This document shows, one piece after another, positions 7,929-16,873 of a stretch of 64,000 nucleotides of DNA; within the stretch, counting starts at the first letter, position 1; each line of letters opens with the position of its first letter. A program made the position numbers and the translations under genes. The DNA is from an uncultured Bacteroidales bacterium (GTDB taxonomy: Bacteria > Bacteroidota > Bacteroidia > Bacteroidales > Barnesiellaceae). The stretch spans positions 62,001-126,000 of the forward strand of contig CASFYQ010000002.1 of assembly GCA_949298955.1 (NCBI GenBank), in the 5' to 3' direction. The notes under the pieces are model-generated. The model made no database searches. It was not told where the DNA came from and worked only from the letters and a program-made list of their open reading frames with translations.

Positions 7929-8714
7929 ATGAGCTATACGGTAAGACCCAAGAAATCGCTGGGACAGCATTTCCTCACCGACCTGAGCATCGCCGAGGCG
8001 ATTGCCGACACACTCGATGCCTATCGCGGAATGCCCGTTCTCGAAGTGGGTCCCGGCATGGGTGTGCTCACCCGTTTCCTCTTGGACAAAGGGCACGACC
8101 TCACGGTGGTCGAACTCGACCCCGAGTCGGTAGCCTACCTGCAAAACCATTTTCCCGGATTGCAAAACCGCATTTTGGAAAAAGACTTTCTCAAACTCGA
8201 CCTCGCACAGCTTTACAGCGGGCCTTTCTGCGTCATAGGCAACTACCCCTACAATATTTCGAGTCAAATCTTTTTCAAGATACTCGACTATAAAGAGAGC
8301 ATTCCCTGTTGCAGCGGCATGATTCAAAAAGAGGTTGCCGAGCGCATGGCCGCCCCTCCCGGCAGCAAGACCTACGGTATACTGAGCGTGCTGCTGCAAG
8401 CGTGGTACGATATAGAATACCTCTTTACTGTACCCGAGCATGTATTCAACCCTCCGCCAAAGGTCAAGTCGGCGGTCATCAAGATGACCCGCAACCAAGT
8501 CGAGCGACTGGGGTGCGACGAACGGCTGTTCAAACTGATAGTCAAGACAGCCTTCAACCAGCGGCGAAAGACCATGCGCAACTCGCTGAGAAGCCTGGTT
8601 GGGAAAGAGAACGGAATCCTCGCCGACCCCATCTTCGACGAACGTCCCGAGCGGCTGTCGGTCGAGCAGTTTATCGCCCTCACCAACCTGTTAGAGAGTT
8701 ATATCACCCAATAA
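7929..8714 (+). CDS. rsmA: 16S rRNA (adenine1518/1519-N6)-dimethyltransferase
   Basis: The KsgA methylase dimethylates two adjacent adenines in the 3' hairpin of 16S rRNA late in 30S assembly. The start PKKSLGQHFL is the family signature. Then come the SAM-binding LEVGPGMGVLT (38-48), an acidic VVELD and the catalytic NYPY (105-108), the usual variant of NLPY. The C-terminal helical domain contains FNQRRKTMRNSL. The length (261) is standard. Confidence 0.97.
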   Translation: MSYTVRPKKSLGQHFLTDLSIAEAIADTLDAYRGMPVLEVGPGMGVLTRFLLDKGHDLTVVELDPESVAYLQNHFPGLQNRILEKDFLKLDLAQLYSGPFCVIGNYPYNISSQIFFKILDYKESIPCCSGMIQKEVAERMAAPPGSKTYGILSVLLQAWYDIEYLFTVPEHVFNPPPKVKSAVIKMTRNQVERLGCDERLFKLIVKTAFNQRRKTMRNSLRSLVGKENGILADPIFDERPERLSVEQFIALTNLLESYITQ

Positions 8715-8780
8715 ACAACCTGCCGGAATACCATCGGCTGTTCTACTTTGTTCCGGCCATAAACCCAAGGAGAAAAAAAC

Positions 8781-10130
8781 ATGGAAAAGTTTACTCCTGA
8801 ATACATACAGAACGTCCAGCAAATCATCAACAACGACGATAAAGAGAAAGCTCGCGAGCTGCTCAAAGACCTGCACCCCGCCGACATTGCCGAGCTGTAC
8901 CAACAGCTCAATCTCGACGAGGCAGAGTATATCTACATGCTGCTCGACGGCGAAAAGGCGGCCGACGTACTGCTCGAACTCGACGAGGACGACCGCAAGA
9001 AGATGCTGAAACAGCTGCCCAGCGAGGTCATCGCCAAGCAGTTTATCGACTACATGGACTCGGACGACGCCGTAGACCTGATTCGCGAGATGGACGAGGA
9101 TGCCCAAGAAGAGATTCTTTCGCACATCGACGACGTGGAACAAGCCGGCGACATCGTAGACCTGTTGAAATACGACGAGGATACCGCCGGTGGTCTCATG
9201 GGTACCGAGATGGTGGTGGTAAACGAAAACTGGAGCATGCCCGAGTGTGTGAAGCAGATGCGCATACAGGCCGAAGAGTTGGGCGAACTCTACTACGTCT
9301 ACGTAGTCGACGACGACGACCGCCTCAAAGGGGTCTTTCCTCTCAAAAAGATGATTACCAACCCCTCGGCCTCCAAAATCAAGCATGTGATGCGCAAAGA
9401 CCCGGTCTCGGTCAAGACCGACACCCCTATCGAAGAGGTGGCTGTTACGTTCGAGAAATACGACCTGGTAGCCGTCCCCGTCATCGACAGCATCGGGCGG
9501 CTTGTGGGGCAGATTACCGTCGACGACGTGATGGACGAGGTGCGCGAACAGTCGGAACGTGAATATCAGTTGGCATCGGGTCTTTCGCAAGACGTCGAAT
9601 CGAACGACACCGTCTTCACCCAGACGGCCGCCCGGTTGCCGTGGCTGCTCATCGGCATGTTCGGCGGATTGGCCAACTCGGTGATTTTAGGAAATTTCGA
9701 AGCCAACATCGCTCGCAACCCCGCCACGGCCCTGTTCATTCCTCTCATCGGTGGTACCGGTGGGAATGTCGGCATACAATCGTCGGCCATCGTCGTGCAG
9801 GGATTGGCCAACGGCAAACTCGACCTGAAAACCGCCGGCCGGCAGTTGCTCAAAGAGCTGGGCGTTGCCCTCATTAACGCCTGCATGATTTCGCTGCTCG
9901 TTTTTGCCTACAACTGGTTCTTCCTCGACAACATGGCTACCACCGTATCGGTATCGCTATCGCTCTTTGCCGTCGTGATATTCGCCTCGATATTCGGCAC
10001 TCTCGTACCCCTCACGCTCGAGCGGTTCAAAATCGACCCGGCCATCGCCACCGGCCCTTTCATCACGATTACCAACGACATTATAGGCATGCTCATCTAT
10101 ATGAGCATCAGCTATACGCTCACGGTATAG
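8781..10130 (+). CDS. mgtE: Magnesium transporter MgtE
   Basis: A homodimeric Mg2+ channel gated by intracellular Mg2+. The domains appear in order: an acidic N-domain (about 1-130) rich in DD/DE pairs, two CBS domains (about 135-260, including DPVSVKTDTPIEEVA), a connecting helix, and five transmembrane helices in the last 170 residues. The pore motif IPLIGGTGGNVGIQSSA is present and precedes the selectivity region. The length of 449 is typical. It is 66 bp downstream of rsmA with no clear terminator between. Confidence 0.96.
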   Translation: MEKFTPEYIQNVQQIINNDDKEKARELLKDLHPADIAELYQQLNLDEAEYIYMLLDGEKAADVLLELDEDDRKKMLKQLPSEVIAKQFIDYMDSDDAVDLIREMDEDAQEEILSHIDDVEQAGDIVDLLKYDEDTAGGLMGTEMVVVNENWSMPECVKQMRIQAEELGELYYVYVVDDDDRLKGVFPLKKMITNPSASKIKHVMRKDPVSVKTDTPIEEVAVTFEKYDLVAVPVIDSIGRLVGQITVDDVMDEVREQSEREYQLASGLSQDVESNDTVFTQTAARLPWLLIGMFGGLANSVILGNFEANIARNPATALFIPLIGGTGGNVGIQSSAIVVQGLANGKLDLKTAGRQLLKELGVALINACMISLLVFAYNWFFLDNMATTVSVSLSLFAVVIFASIFGTLVPLTLERFKIDPAIATGPFITITNDIIGMLIYMSISYTLTV

Positions 10131-10231
10131 CAAGCCCGAGGTGAATTTTTCGAACACTTTTTGAGATTTCGATTGTTATTATTTTTACTTTTGTCTACGC
10201 GATTGAGACCTAAAACCTACATAATTCAAAA

Positions 10232-11062
10232 ATGAAAAGAAGCATATTAGATATATCGGATTTGCAAAACCTCGTACCACAATTAAACAACGAAAGAGGT
10301 GCTCGAATACTCAAACGACTTGCCAAAGTCTGCAAACTCGACGATATCAATGCACTATACGGACGCCATTGTGAACTACGGGGAACCGACTTTGTCAACG
10401 CCATTATCGACGATCTCGACATCACCTGCCAAATAGACAACGAGGAGGTGCTCGACCATCTGCCCGAAGGTGCGTTTGTCACCATATCCAACCACCCGTT
10501 CGGAGCCCTCGACGGTGTCATCATCATCAAACTGCTGGCCTCCCGCCGCCCCGACTACAAAGTCATGGTCAACTGGATTCTCAACTACATCAAGGCCATG
10601 TCCGACAATTTCATCGCCGTAGACCCCTACTCCAACCCCGATCGCCGCATCGTCTCGCTCAATGGAATACGTGAAGCTCTCACACAGGTCAAAAACGGGC
10701 ACCCGCTCGGATTCTTCCCCGCAGGGGCCGTGTCGCGGCTCAAATGGAATTTCAAAACCGAAGACCGCGAATGGCAGCCCAACATCATACGACTTATCCA
10801 ACAAATCAAAAAACCAGTGATTCCCGTCTTTTTTCACGGGCACAATTCGCTGTTTTACAACCTCCTGGGTCTGATAAGCTGGAAGCTGCGAGCCATGCGC
10901 CTGCCCGCCGAGGTGTTCAAGAAAGAACACAAGACCATACACATCACAATCGGCGACATCATCATGCCCGAGACATTGGCTCAATATCGCACGACCGAAG
11001 AACTGGGTGCTTTCTTGCGAAGCGAGACCGACAAGCTGAGAAACCAAAAAAGTCATCGCTAA
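10232..11062 (+). CDS. Lysophospholipid/glycerol acyltransferase (PlsC-like) family protein
   Basis: A 276-residue acyltransferase with motif I NHPFGALDG (90-98), the NHPFG form seen in the hemolysin-type PlsC branch of Bacteroidetes, and a PAG-containing motif (FFPAGAVS) in place of FPEGTR. The C-terminal part includes PVFFHGHNS and a basic tail. Relatives acylate lysophospholipids or amino-acid lipids such as glycine lipids (GlsA-type); which applies cannot be settled here. A TACTTTTG -7 box lies at 10186-10193. Confidence 0.8.
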   Translation: MKRSILDISDLQNLVPQLNNERGARILKRLAKVCKLDDINALYGRHCELRGTDFVNAIIDDLDITCQIDNEEVLDHLPEGAFVTISNHPFGALDGVIIIKLLASRRPDYKVMVNWILNYIKAMSDNFIAVDPYSNPDRRIVSLNGIREALTQVKNGHPLGFFPAGAVSRLKWNFKTEDREWQPNIIRLIQQIKKPVIPVFFHGHNSLFYNLLGLISWKLRAMRLPAEVFKKEHKTIHITIGDIIMPETLAQYRTTEELGAFLRSETDKLRNQKSHR

Positions 11063-11173
11063 AAGCGGGCAGGAAGCGCACACCCCCCTTCACTCCTCCG
11101 CCCCCTTTGCAAGCTATTTACAGCTCTTTACAAAACGGTCCGGGATAAAAATCGAGCGGACTTGATGTTTTTA

Positions 11174-11280
11174 TGCTCACCTTTGCGTATATTTGGGCAA
11201 TATGGGATGCGGCTCGGGATAAAAAATATCTGAAACGATGTTTCGATATTTTATTCTCCGCTCACCTTTTTGTATCTTTG
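11174..11280 (+). repeat. Duplicated-promoter element with hairpin, copy 1
   Basis: Two direct repeats with consensus GCTCACCTTT-N2-GTAT-N-TTTG end at 11195 and 11280, exactly 85 bp apart, each ending in a TAnnTTTG box (TATATTTG, TATCTTTG). Between them are GGATGCGGCTCGG (11205-11217) and a hairpin with arms AAAATATC-GAAAC and GTTTC-GATATTTT (11223-11252). A second copy with the same geometry is at 59390-59507. Confidence 0.75.
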
Positions 11281-11327
11281 ACGTATTAAATACAGCTCTT
11301 GAAGAGAGAAGCAGCTCGCAAACATGG

Positions 11328-11357
11328 TTGTGATTCGCTTTCAAATTTGTATCTTTG
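11328..11357 (+). promoter_or_regulatory. Promoter of the sigma-54 activator gene
   Basis: A TTG (11328-11330), 19 bp and TATCTTTG (11350-11357) form a good primary-sigma promoter. It places the start of transcription near 11364, which excludes upstream start codons and supports ATG 11377. Confidence 0.6.
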
Positions 11358-11376
11358 TAACATTGATTCAACGATT

Positions 11377-12639
11377 ATGATTCCCGCAGAAATACAGCAA
11401 ACCAAACAACGGTTCGGCATTATCGGTAACGCCCCGGGCCTGATACGGGCTATCACCCGAGCTTTGCAAATAGCACCCATTGATTTGGCCGTGCTCATCA
11501 CCGGCGAAAGCGGTGCCGGCAAAGAGTTCTTCCCACAGATAATCCATGCCAACAGTGCCCGCAAACACGGGAAATACATTGCCGTCAACTGTGGAGCCAT
11601 ACCCGAAGGCACCATCGACTCCGAGCTTTTCGGCCACGAAAAAGGAGCCTTCACAGGGGCTCTCTCGGCTCGTAAAGGCTATTTCGAAGAGGCCGACGGA
11701 GGCACCATCTTCCTCGACGAGGTAGGTGAACTGCCGCTTACTACTCAGGCCCGACTGCTGCGTGTTCTCGAAAGCGGCGAATTTCTCAAAGTGGGTTCGT
11801 CGACCGTGTTGAAAACCAACGTACGCATCGTAGCCGCCACCAACCTCGACATGGTCAAAGCCGTATCGGAGGGAAAATTCCGCGAAGACCTTTACTACCG
11901 GCTCAGCACCATACACATCGAAATCCCGCCCCTGCGCGAACGGGCCGAAGATATTCTGCTGCTTTTCCGCAAATTCTCTACCGACTTTGCCGAGCGCTAT
12001 CGCATGCCCGTAATCCAACTGACCGACGATGCCCGCAACGTGCTGCTCAACTACCGTTGGCCGGGCAACGTGCGCCAGTTGAAAAATATCACCGAGCAAA
12101 TCTCCATCTTCGAGACCAACCGCGACGTCGACGGAACCACCTTGCAGGGCTATCTGCCGCAATACAACATCGAAAAACTGCCGGTTCGCTCGTCGACATC
12201 GGGCGAACAAGATCACGCTTTCTTCGAAAAAGAGCGCAAAATGCTCTACAAGACACTCTTCGAGATGCAAAAAGAGCTGGCCGAATTGCACGCCAAAGTC
12301 GAAGAACTCACCAAAGGAACACAGGGACAAGGAGGATTCACCCCCTCGGCCCAGCCGGTAACCGTAGCCCGCTCGATGGCTCTTGCTCCGGTCACCACGG
12401 CCATGCCGGTTCACGTGCCGGCTGCCAAGACCAAAACCATCGAAGATACCGAGGGCGAGATAATCTCAAACGAAGCCGAGTATGTGGAAGAACAACCCAC
12501 CACTCTCGAAGACACCGAACGAGAAACGATTCGCAAAGCCCTTATCCGCAACCACGGGAAACGGAAAAAAACCGCCGAAGAGCTGAAAATCTCGGAACGC
12601 ACCCTGTACCGCAAAATCAAGGAATACAACTTAGAATAG
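11377..12639 (+). CDS. Sigma-54-dependent transcriptional activator without a receiver domain
   Basis: From ATG 11377 the product has 420 residues. The AAA+ domain begins almost at once: Walker A GESGAGKE (43-50), the sigma-54 contact loop GAFTGA (90-95), Walker B GGTIFLDE (108-115), and the sensor region WPGNVRQL. A linker with an ERKMLYKTLFEMQKELAELH coiled coil and a low-complexity Ala/Thr/Pro segment leads to a Fis-type helix-turn-helix at the C-terminus (AEELKISERTLYRKI). No receiver, PAS or GAF sensor domain exists, so activity must be set by expression or partners. It is followed within 14 bp by lptE, then a TPR-like gene and secG, which look co-transcribed. The earlier ATG at 11299 lies upstream of the promoter and is rejected. 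Confidence 0.93.
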   Translation: MIPAEIQQTKQRFGIIGNAPGLIRAITRALQIAPIDLAVLITGESGAGKEFFPQIIHANSARKHGKYIAVNCGAIPEGTIDSELFGHEKGAFTGALSARKGYFEEADGGTIFLDEVGELPLTTQARLLRVLESGEFLKVGSSTVLKTNVRIVAATNLDMVKAVSEGKFREDLYYRLSTIHIEIPPLRERAEDILLLFRKFSTDFAERYRMPVIQLTDDARNVLLNYRWPGNVRQLKNITEQISIFETNRDVDGTTLQGYLPQYNIEKLPVRSSTSGEQDHAFFEKERKMLYKTLFEMQKELAELHAKVEELTKGTQGQGGFTPSAQPVTVARSMALAPVTTAMPVHVPAAKTKTIEDTEGEIISNEAEYVEEQPTTLEDTERETIRKALIRNHGKRKKTAEELKISERTLYRKIKEYNLE

Positions 12640-12653
12640 AAATTGACATACCC

Positions 12654-13151
12654 ATGAAACGTCTTATCGCCATACTGCTCATAGCCCTAACCTCTTGCAG
12701 CATCTCCTACAAGTTCAACGGAGCCTCGATTAACTACGAGACCACCAAGACCATCTCGATTGCCAATTTCCCCATCAAGGCGGCATTGGTCTACCCGCCG
12801 TTGGAAGAACTGTTTACCAACTCGCTCAAAAATGCCTATACCCGACAAACCCGACTGCAAATGGTAAGCAGCGGCGGCGACCTGCAACTCGAAGGCGAGA
12901 TTACCAACTACGACCTCACGCCACAGGCTGTGACCGAAAATGCCTATGCCTCACAAACGCGGCTTACCATCTCTGTGAGAGTGAGATTTACCAATACCAA
13001 GGACCCCCAGTATGACCTCGACCAAACCTTCTCGGGCTACAAGGATTTCTCGAGTACCCAAATGCTGACCGACGTACAAGACCAACTTATCCAACAGATT
13101 ACCGATGAGCTGGTGGACCAGATTTTCAACGCAACCGTAGCCAACTGGTAG
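12654..13151 (+). CDS. lptE: LPS assembly lipoprotein LptE-like
   Basis: A 165-residue protein with a short signal peptide and lipobox (LIALTSC), giving a lipidated cysteine near residue 17. The following SISYKFNGASINYETTKTI and the LQLEGEITNYDLTPQAV segment match the secretin/LptE-like lipoproteins of Bacteroidetes. LptE plugs the LptD barrel that delivers LPS to the outer leaflet. It lies 14 bp after the sigma-54 activator and 4 bp before the next gene. The substrate-bridge protein lptC is also in this window, at 32589. Confidence 0.85.
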   Translation: MKRLIAILLIALTSCSISYKFNGASINYETTKTISIANFPIKAALVYPPLEELFTNSLKNAYTRQTRLQMVSSGGDLQLEGEITNYDLTPQAVTENAYASQTRLTISVRVRFTNTKDPQYDLDQTFSGYKDFSSTQMLTDVQDQLIQQITDELVDQIFNATVANW

Positions 13152-13155
13152 TGAC

Positions 13156-13863
13156 ATGATTACCCGCGAACAAATACGCAACTTGCTCGATGGCGTGTGC
13201 GACCGGCCCATCGCCCAGGCCGACGCCGACCAGATGGCGGCCGACTATCCCTACTTTGCCATTCCGCAACTGCTCTACCTGAAATACACGCCGGGAGCCC
13301 AGCCCGACGAACAACGCATACAACAGGCTTTGCTTCATGCCAGCCCCGGCCAGCATCTCGAAACGATACTCGGCATCGAAGGCGATTCGTTTGCCGACCT
13401 ATATCCCAAAGCGGCTCATACCGACACCACCATGCAGGCCATCGACCTCTTCCTGGGGACCTACCAAAAAAGCAACCTACCCACCGAAGAGAGCCTCGAC
13501 AAACTTATCTCGGGTAGCATCATCGCCCAAACCGACTACATGAGCCTGCTGAACGACTCCTCGCAAGAAGACGAGTCGCAACAAAGCAAGACCGCGGCAC
13601 AACCGGGAACCGCGGCACCGGCAGCCACCCGCAAAAACACGACCGATCACGAGAATATGACACCGGCAGCCACGACCGAACCGGCCACCGACGACACTTT
13701 CTTCACCGAAAGCCTGGCCAAAATCTACATCAAACAGCGGCGATATGAAAAAGCTTTGCAAATAATTAAAAATTTAAGTTTGAAATATCCAGAAAAAAAT
13801 ATTTACTTTGCAGACCAAATAAGATTTTTGGAAAAATTGATTATTAACACAAAAACAGAATAA
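13156..13863 (+). CDS. Hypothetical protein with C-terminal TPR-like helix pair
   Basis: A 235-residue protein in three parts: a helical N-terminal region (1-130), a low-complexity Ala/Thr/Pro linker (about 140-180) and a C-terminal TPR-like pair (LAKIYIKQRRYEKALQIIK, then LSLKYPEKN). No signal peptide is present, so it is probably cytoplasmic. It is fixed between lptE (4 bp upstream) and secG (6 bp downstream), suggesting a role in envelope biogenesis; the function is not known. The 3' end is much AT-richer than its middle. Confidence 0.8.
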   Translation: MITREQIRNLLDGVCDRPIAQADADQMAADYPYFAIPQLLYLKYTPGAQPDEQRIQQALLHASPGQHLETILGIEGDSFADLYPKAAHTDTTMQAIDLFLGTYQKSNLPTEESLDKLISGSIIAQTDYMSLLNDSSQEDESQQSKTAAQPGTAAPAATRKNTTDHENMTPAATTEPATDDTFFTESLAKIYIKQRRYEKALQIIKNLSLKYPEKNIYFADQIRFLEKLIINTKTE

Positions 13864-13869
13864 CAGAAA

Positions 13870-14250
13870 ATGTCAGTAGTATTAACCGTTTTTATCATCT
13901 TGGCCTCGTTGCTGATGATAGGCATCGTATTGGTACAAAAATCCAAAGGAGGAGGTTTGGCCTCTAATTTTGCTTCATCGAACCAGATTATGGGTGTTCG
14001 CAAAACAACCGATTTCGTAGAGAAAGCCACATGGACTCTCGCCGTTGTAATCATGGTTTTAAGTATAGCCACCGTATTCGTTTCGCACAACAACCAGACA
14101 GTTTCCGGTTCGGAAATCAAAGACATTGTAAATACCGAGGCACCTGCTGCCCTGCCTGGATTCGAGACTCCGGCTCCCGGCAACGAGGCTGCTCCCATTC
14201 AGCAAGCTCCGGCTCAGGAAACTCCCGCCCAGGAAGCTCCGGCAAAATAA
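13870..14250 (+). CDS. secG: Preprotein translocase subunit SecG
   Basis: The small SecYEG subunit stimulates SecA-driven export. Residues 1-22 and about 52-72 are membrane spans separated by the conserved KSKGGGLASNFASSNQIMG loop with GVRKTTDFVEKATW before the second helix. The C-terminal 40 residues are Pro/Ala/Glu-rich, a common Bacteroidetes extension. It is the last gene of the run and is followed by a terminator. Confidence 0.95.
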   Translation: MSVVLTVFIILASLLMIGIVLVQKSKGGGLASNFASSNQIMGVRKTTDFVEKATWTLAVVIMVLSIATVFVSHNNQTVSGSEIKDIVNTEAPAALPGFETPAPGNEAAPIQQAPAQETPAQEAPAK

Positions 14251-14278
14251 TTCGAAAAATTACAATCTCCTTCATACG

Positions 14279-14311
14279 ATGCCCGAACCTACCCTATGTA
14301 AGTTCGGGCAT
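14279..14311 (+). terminator. Terminator after secG
   Basis: A perfect 10-bp inverted repeat (ATGCCCGAAC / GTTCGGGCAT) with a 13-base loop lies 29 bp after the secG stop and is followed by TTTGTG. Confidence 0.7.
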
Positions 14312-14342
14312 TTGTGTCTCAAAACATAAACCTCTTCTTACC

Positions 14343-15221
14343 ATGGACGACACCAAAAATTTCTGGCACCTGTTCAAGCGCCATCACAGCAACAGCCCAT
14401 CTGTCGCAGAGACCGAGAAAGAACAGGCCTTGAAGGCTCAAATCGACCTGATGGCCTGCAACGGCATCGCTTTCGATTTCGACAAAGAGAAGGTATCGCC
14501 CCTGCAATCGAAATTCGGCGGCCGACCCGCCCTTCCCCCCGACTGGGAGTGGCCCCGCTATACCAACGAATACGGAAAAGAGAGGGCTGTACCCTTCCTC
14601 CTGCAAATCAACTGCGAGGAGTTGGCGCCCTACGACACCGACAACCTGCTGCCTCACGAAGGCATGTTTTACCTTTTCTACGACCTCATCAACCAGCCGT
14701 GGCGAAACAGCGAAGGAGCCCGACTGCTCTACACTCCAACCCCGGTATCGCAACTGGTTGCGACCGATTATCCCGACCAACCGGACAAGCACCGACAACT
14801 CTTCGAGATGGGACTCAAATTCTCAAACCACCCGTCGGCTCCCGACTGGGACGATTACAGCATGCTCACCGGCGGTGACGAAAACTCTCACGCCTACACC
14901 GACTGGGATCTCATCGAAAAACGATTGGACAGCTGGGGCTATCGCCACATCGAGTCGGCTGGACAGCTGTTGGGGTATGCCCGACTAATCCAAAACGGGA
15001 TTGCCGAGGTGTGCGAATCGAGAGCACGGGGCGACAAGCAGGACAGTTATACCACCGAATCGGCCCGCAAATGGACCCTGCTCCTGCAACTCAACTGCGT
15101 GGAAGAACCCGAAATCGATATACCTTTCGGCGACTGCGGCAGCCTCTATTTCTATATCCGGCGGGACGATTTGGAGCGCCGCGATTTCAGCCAGATACAG
15201 TTCGAAATGCAATGCTATTGA
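14343..15221 (+). CDS. DUF1963 (YwqG-like) protein
   Basis: From ATG 14343 the product has 292 residues and no signal peptide. Features of the DUF1963 family are visible: SKFGGRPALPPDWEWPR near the start of the domain, VPFLLQINCEEL, a GMFYLFYDL strand, and the C-terminal LLLQLNC with SLYFYIRRDDL. Proteins of this family have no settled function. It converges on recA across a strong bidirectional hairpin. Reading further upstream in frame would run through the secG terminator, so the start at 14343 is preferred. Confidence 0.85.
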   Translation: MDDTKNFWHLFKRHHSNSPSVAETEKEQALKAQIDLMACNGIAFDFDKEKVSPLQSKFGGRPALPPDWEWPRYTNEYGKERAVPFLLQINCEELAPYDTDNLLPHEGMFYLFYDLINQPWRNSEGARLLYTPTPVSQLVATDYPDQPDKHRQLFEMGLKFSNHPSAPDWDDYSMLTGGDENSHAYTDWDLIEKRLDSWGYRHIESAGQLLGYARLIQNGIAEVCESRARGDKQDSYTTESARKWTLLLQLNCVEEPEIDIPFGDCGSLYFYIRRDDLERRDFSQIQFEMQCY

Positions 15222-15245
15222 ACGACAGGCTGCTGCCGATAAAAA

Positions 15246-15282
15246 GCGTGCGGGCCGATGGAAATCGCCATCGGCCCGCGCT
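15246..15282. terminator. Bidirectional terminator between DUF1963 gene and recA
   Basis: CGGGCCGATGG and CCATCGGCCCG form a perfect 11-bp GC-rich stem with a 6-base loop, extended by GCG/CGC. It lies between convergent genes and can serve both. Confidence 0.75.
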
Positions 15283-15306
15283 CGTTCTGTCGTCGCTTTC
15301 GCACAA

Positions 15307-16365
15307 TTATTTCGTCGGTTTCAAAGCCTCCATGATAGCAGCTTCAAGCTCGTCGGCCAGTTCGGGATTGTCCTCGATACATTTCTTGGCCGCATCGCGT
15401 CCTTGTCCCAACTTGGTATCGCCGTAGCTGAACCACGAACCACTTTTCTTGATGATACCCTTGTCTACACCCAAATCGATAATCTCGCCCGAACGCGAAA
15501 TGCCTTCGCCAAACATGATATCGAACTCGGCTTTGCGGAAGGGAGGAGCCACCTTGTTCTTCACCACCTTTACCCGGGTTTGGTTACCGATTACCTCGTC
15601 ACCGTCTTTCAACTGGCTGATGCGACGAATATCGAGACGCACCGAAGCATAGAATTTCAGGGCATTACCACCCGTCGTCGTCTCGGGGTTGCCAAACATC
15701 ACCCCGATCTTATCGCGCAACTGGTTGATAAAGATACAGGTAGTATTGGTTTTACTGATGGTAGCCGTGAGTTTACGTAAAGCCTGCGACATGAGGCGGG
15801 CTTGCAAACCCATCTTCGAGTCGCCCATATCGCCTTCGAGTTCGGCTTTCGGCGTCAGAGCCGCTACCGAGTCGATAACCACGATGTCGACAGCCGACGA
15901 ACGAATCAACTGGTCGGCAATTTCGAGGGCCTGCTCACCACTGTCGGGTTGCGAAATCCACAGATTCTCCACATCGACACCCAACTTCTCGGCATAGAAA
16001 CGGTCGAAAGCATGTTCGGCATCGATAATGGCAGCGATACCGCCTGCCTTTTGGGCCTCGGCGATGGCATGAATGGCCAGCGTGGTTTTACCCGACGACT
16101 CGGGACCATAAATCTCGATGACACGTCCGCGCGGATAACCGCCCACTCCCAGCGCCGCATTCAGCGCAATAGAGCCGGTAGGAATCACGGCCACCTCTTC
16201 GACCGAGTCGTCGCCCAGTTTCATGATGGCACCACGCCCGTAACTCTTTTCAATCTTATCCATGGCCGCCTGCAAGGCTTTCAGTTTCTCCGACGGCACC
16301 GGCACCCGCTTTCCGGCACCGGCATTAGCTTGTTGTTCTTCCATAATCGTATCTGTTTTTTTCAT
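15307..16365 (-). CDS. recA: Recombinase RecA
   Basis: RecA forms filaments on single-stranded DNA, pairs homologous strands and triggers LexA cleavage. Visible features: the N-terminal [15 protein letters not shown], Walker [10 protein letters not shown] (87-95), the catalytic EAQK, Walker [10 protein letters not shown], loop 2 with [15 protein letters not shown], and the C-terminal [11 protein letters not shown] acidic tail. The length (352) is normal. It begins 2 bp after bcp, the bcp-recA order described in Porphyromonas gingivalis. Met8 (16344) is a plausible alternative start. Confidence 0.98.
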   Translation of the reverse strand: MKKTDTIMEEQQANAGAGKRVPVPSEKLKALQAAMDKIEKSYGRGAIMKLGDDSVEEVAVIPTGSIALNAALGVGGYPRGRVIEIYGPESSGKTTLAIHAIAEAQKAGGIAAIIDAEHAFDRFYAEKLGVDVENLWISQPDSGEQALEIADQLIRSSAVDIVVIDSVAALTPKAELEGDMGDSKMGLQARLMSQALRKLTATISKTNTTCIFINQLRDKIGVMFGNPETTTGGNALKFYASVRLDIRRISQLKDGDEVIGNQTRVKVVKNKVAPPFRKAEFDIMFGEGISRSGEIIDLGVDKGIIKKSGSWFSYGDTKLGQGRDAAKKCIEDNPELADELEAAIMEALKPTK

Positions 16366-16366
16366 T

Positions 16367-16831
16367 TTACTTGTTCAAAATCTGGGCAGCGTGGTTCTTC
16401 GTGTCGACCTTTTCGATTACATCGCTTATCACACCATTCTCGTCGATGACAAAGGTCGTACGCACGGTACCCATGTAGGTACGACCCGCCATCTTCTTCT
16501 CACGCCACACCCCAAAGGCCTCGTTCAACGTCAGACCCGTGTCGGCAATCAGCGGAAAAGGCAGAGCCTGTTTCTCGATAAATTTCATGTGCGAAGCCTC
16601 GCTGTCTTTACTCACCCCCACCACGGCATACCCGGCAGCTTGCAGGTCGGCATAGTGGTCGCGCAAGTTACAGGCCTCGGCCGTGCAGCCGGGAGTATTA
16701 TCTTTGGGATAGAAATAAAGTACCAGCTTGCGACCGGCAAAGTCGCTCAATCGTATCTCTTTGCCCGATTGGTCCACACCCAATATCTCGGGGGCTTTGT
16801 CTCCTGGTTTCAGTGCCATAATCTTTTGCAT
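16367..16831 (-). CDS. bcp: Thioredoxin-dependent thiol peroxidase (peroxiredoxin Q/BCP)
   Basis: A cytoplasmic peroxiredoxin reducing H2O2 and organic peroxides. The peroxidatic Cys49 and resolving Cys54 appear in [12 protein letters not shown], the alpha2-type spacing of BCP. The thioredoxin-fold strand [12 protein letters not shown] is present, and the length (154) is standard. Translation may begin at Met5 (16819). It is the promoter-proximal gene of the bcp-recA pair. Confidence 0.96.
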   Translation of the reverse strand: MQKIMALKPGDKAPEILGVDQSGKEIRLSDFAGRKLVLYFYPKDNTPGCTAEACNLRDHYADLQAAGYAVVGVSKDSEASHMKFIEKQALPFPLIADTGLTLNEAFGVWREKKMAGRTYMGTVRTTFVIDENGVISDVIEKVDTKNHAAQILNK

Positions 16832-16844
16832 TTAATTCGTTACA

Positions 16845-16873
16845 CAAAGATAACTATTTTTCCCCTCCGCCAA
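16845..16873 (-). promoter_or_regulatory. Promoter of bcp-recA
   Basis: On the minus strand TATCTTTG (16845-16852) follows TTG (16871-16873) after 18 bp. A second TATCTTTG lies further upstream at 16913-16920, so a tandem promoter is possible. Confidence 0.55.

Larger units (their letters stand above)
11063..11376. other. Intergenic region with a repeat element, no gene
   Basis: This 314-base stretch holds the duplicated promoter element at 11174-11280 and the promoter of the sigma-54 activator (11328-11357). A 64-codon open frame on the minus strand lies across the repeat and is judged non-coding. Confidence 0.7.

Noticed and set aside
11174-11280. Reading the element as an invertible promoter
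   Set aside because: The promoter copies are direct repeats and the inverted repeat lies between them rather than flanking a promoter.
11177-11371. Short minus-strand frame over the duplicated-promoter element, with a similar frame at 59263-59499
   Set aside because: The shared EPHPIL peptide arises from the repeated GGATGCGGCTCGG DNA motif, not from a conserved protein.
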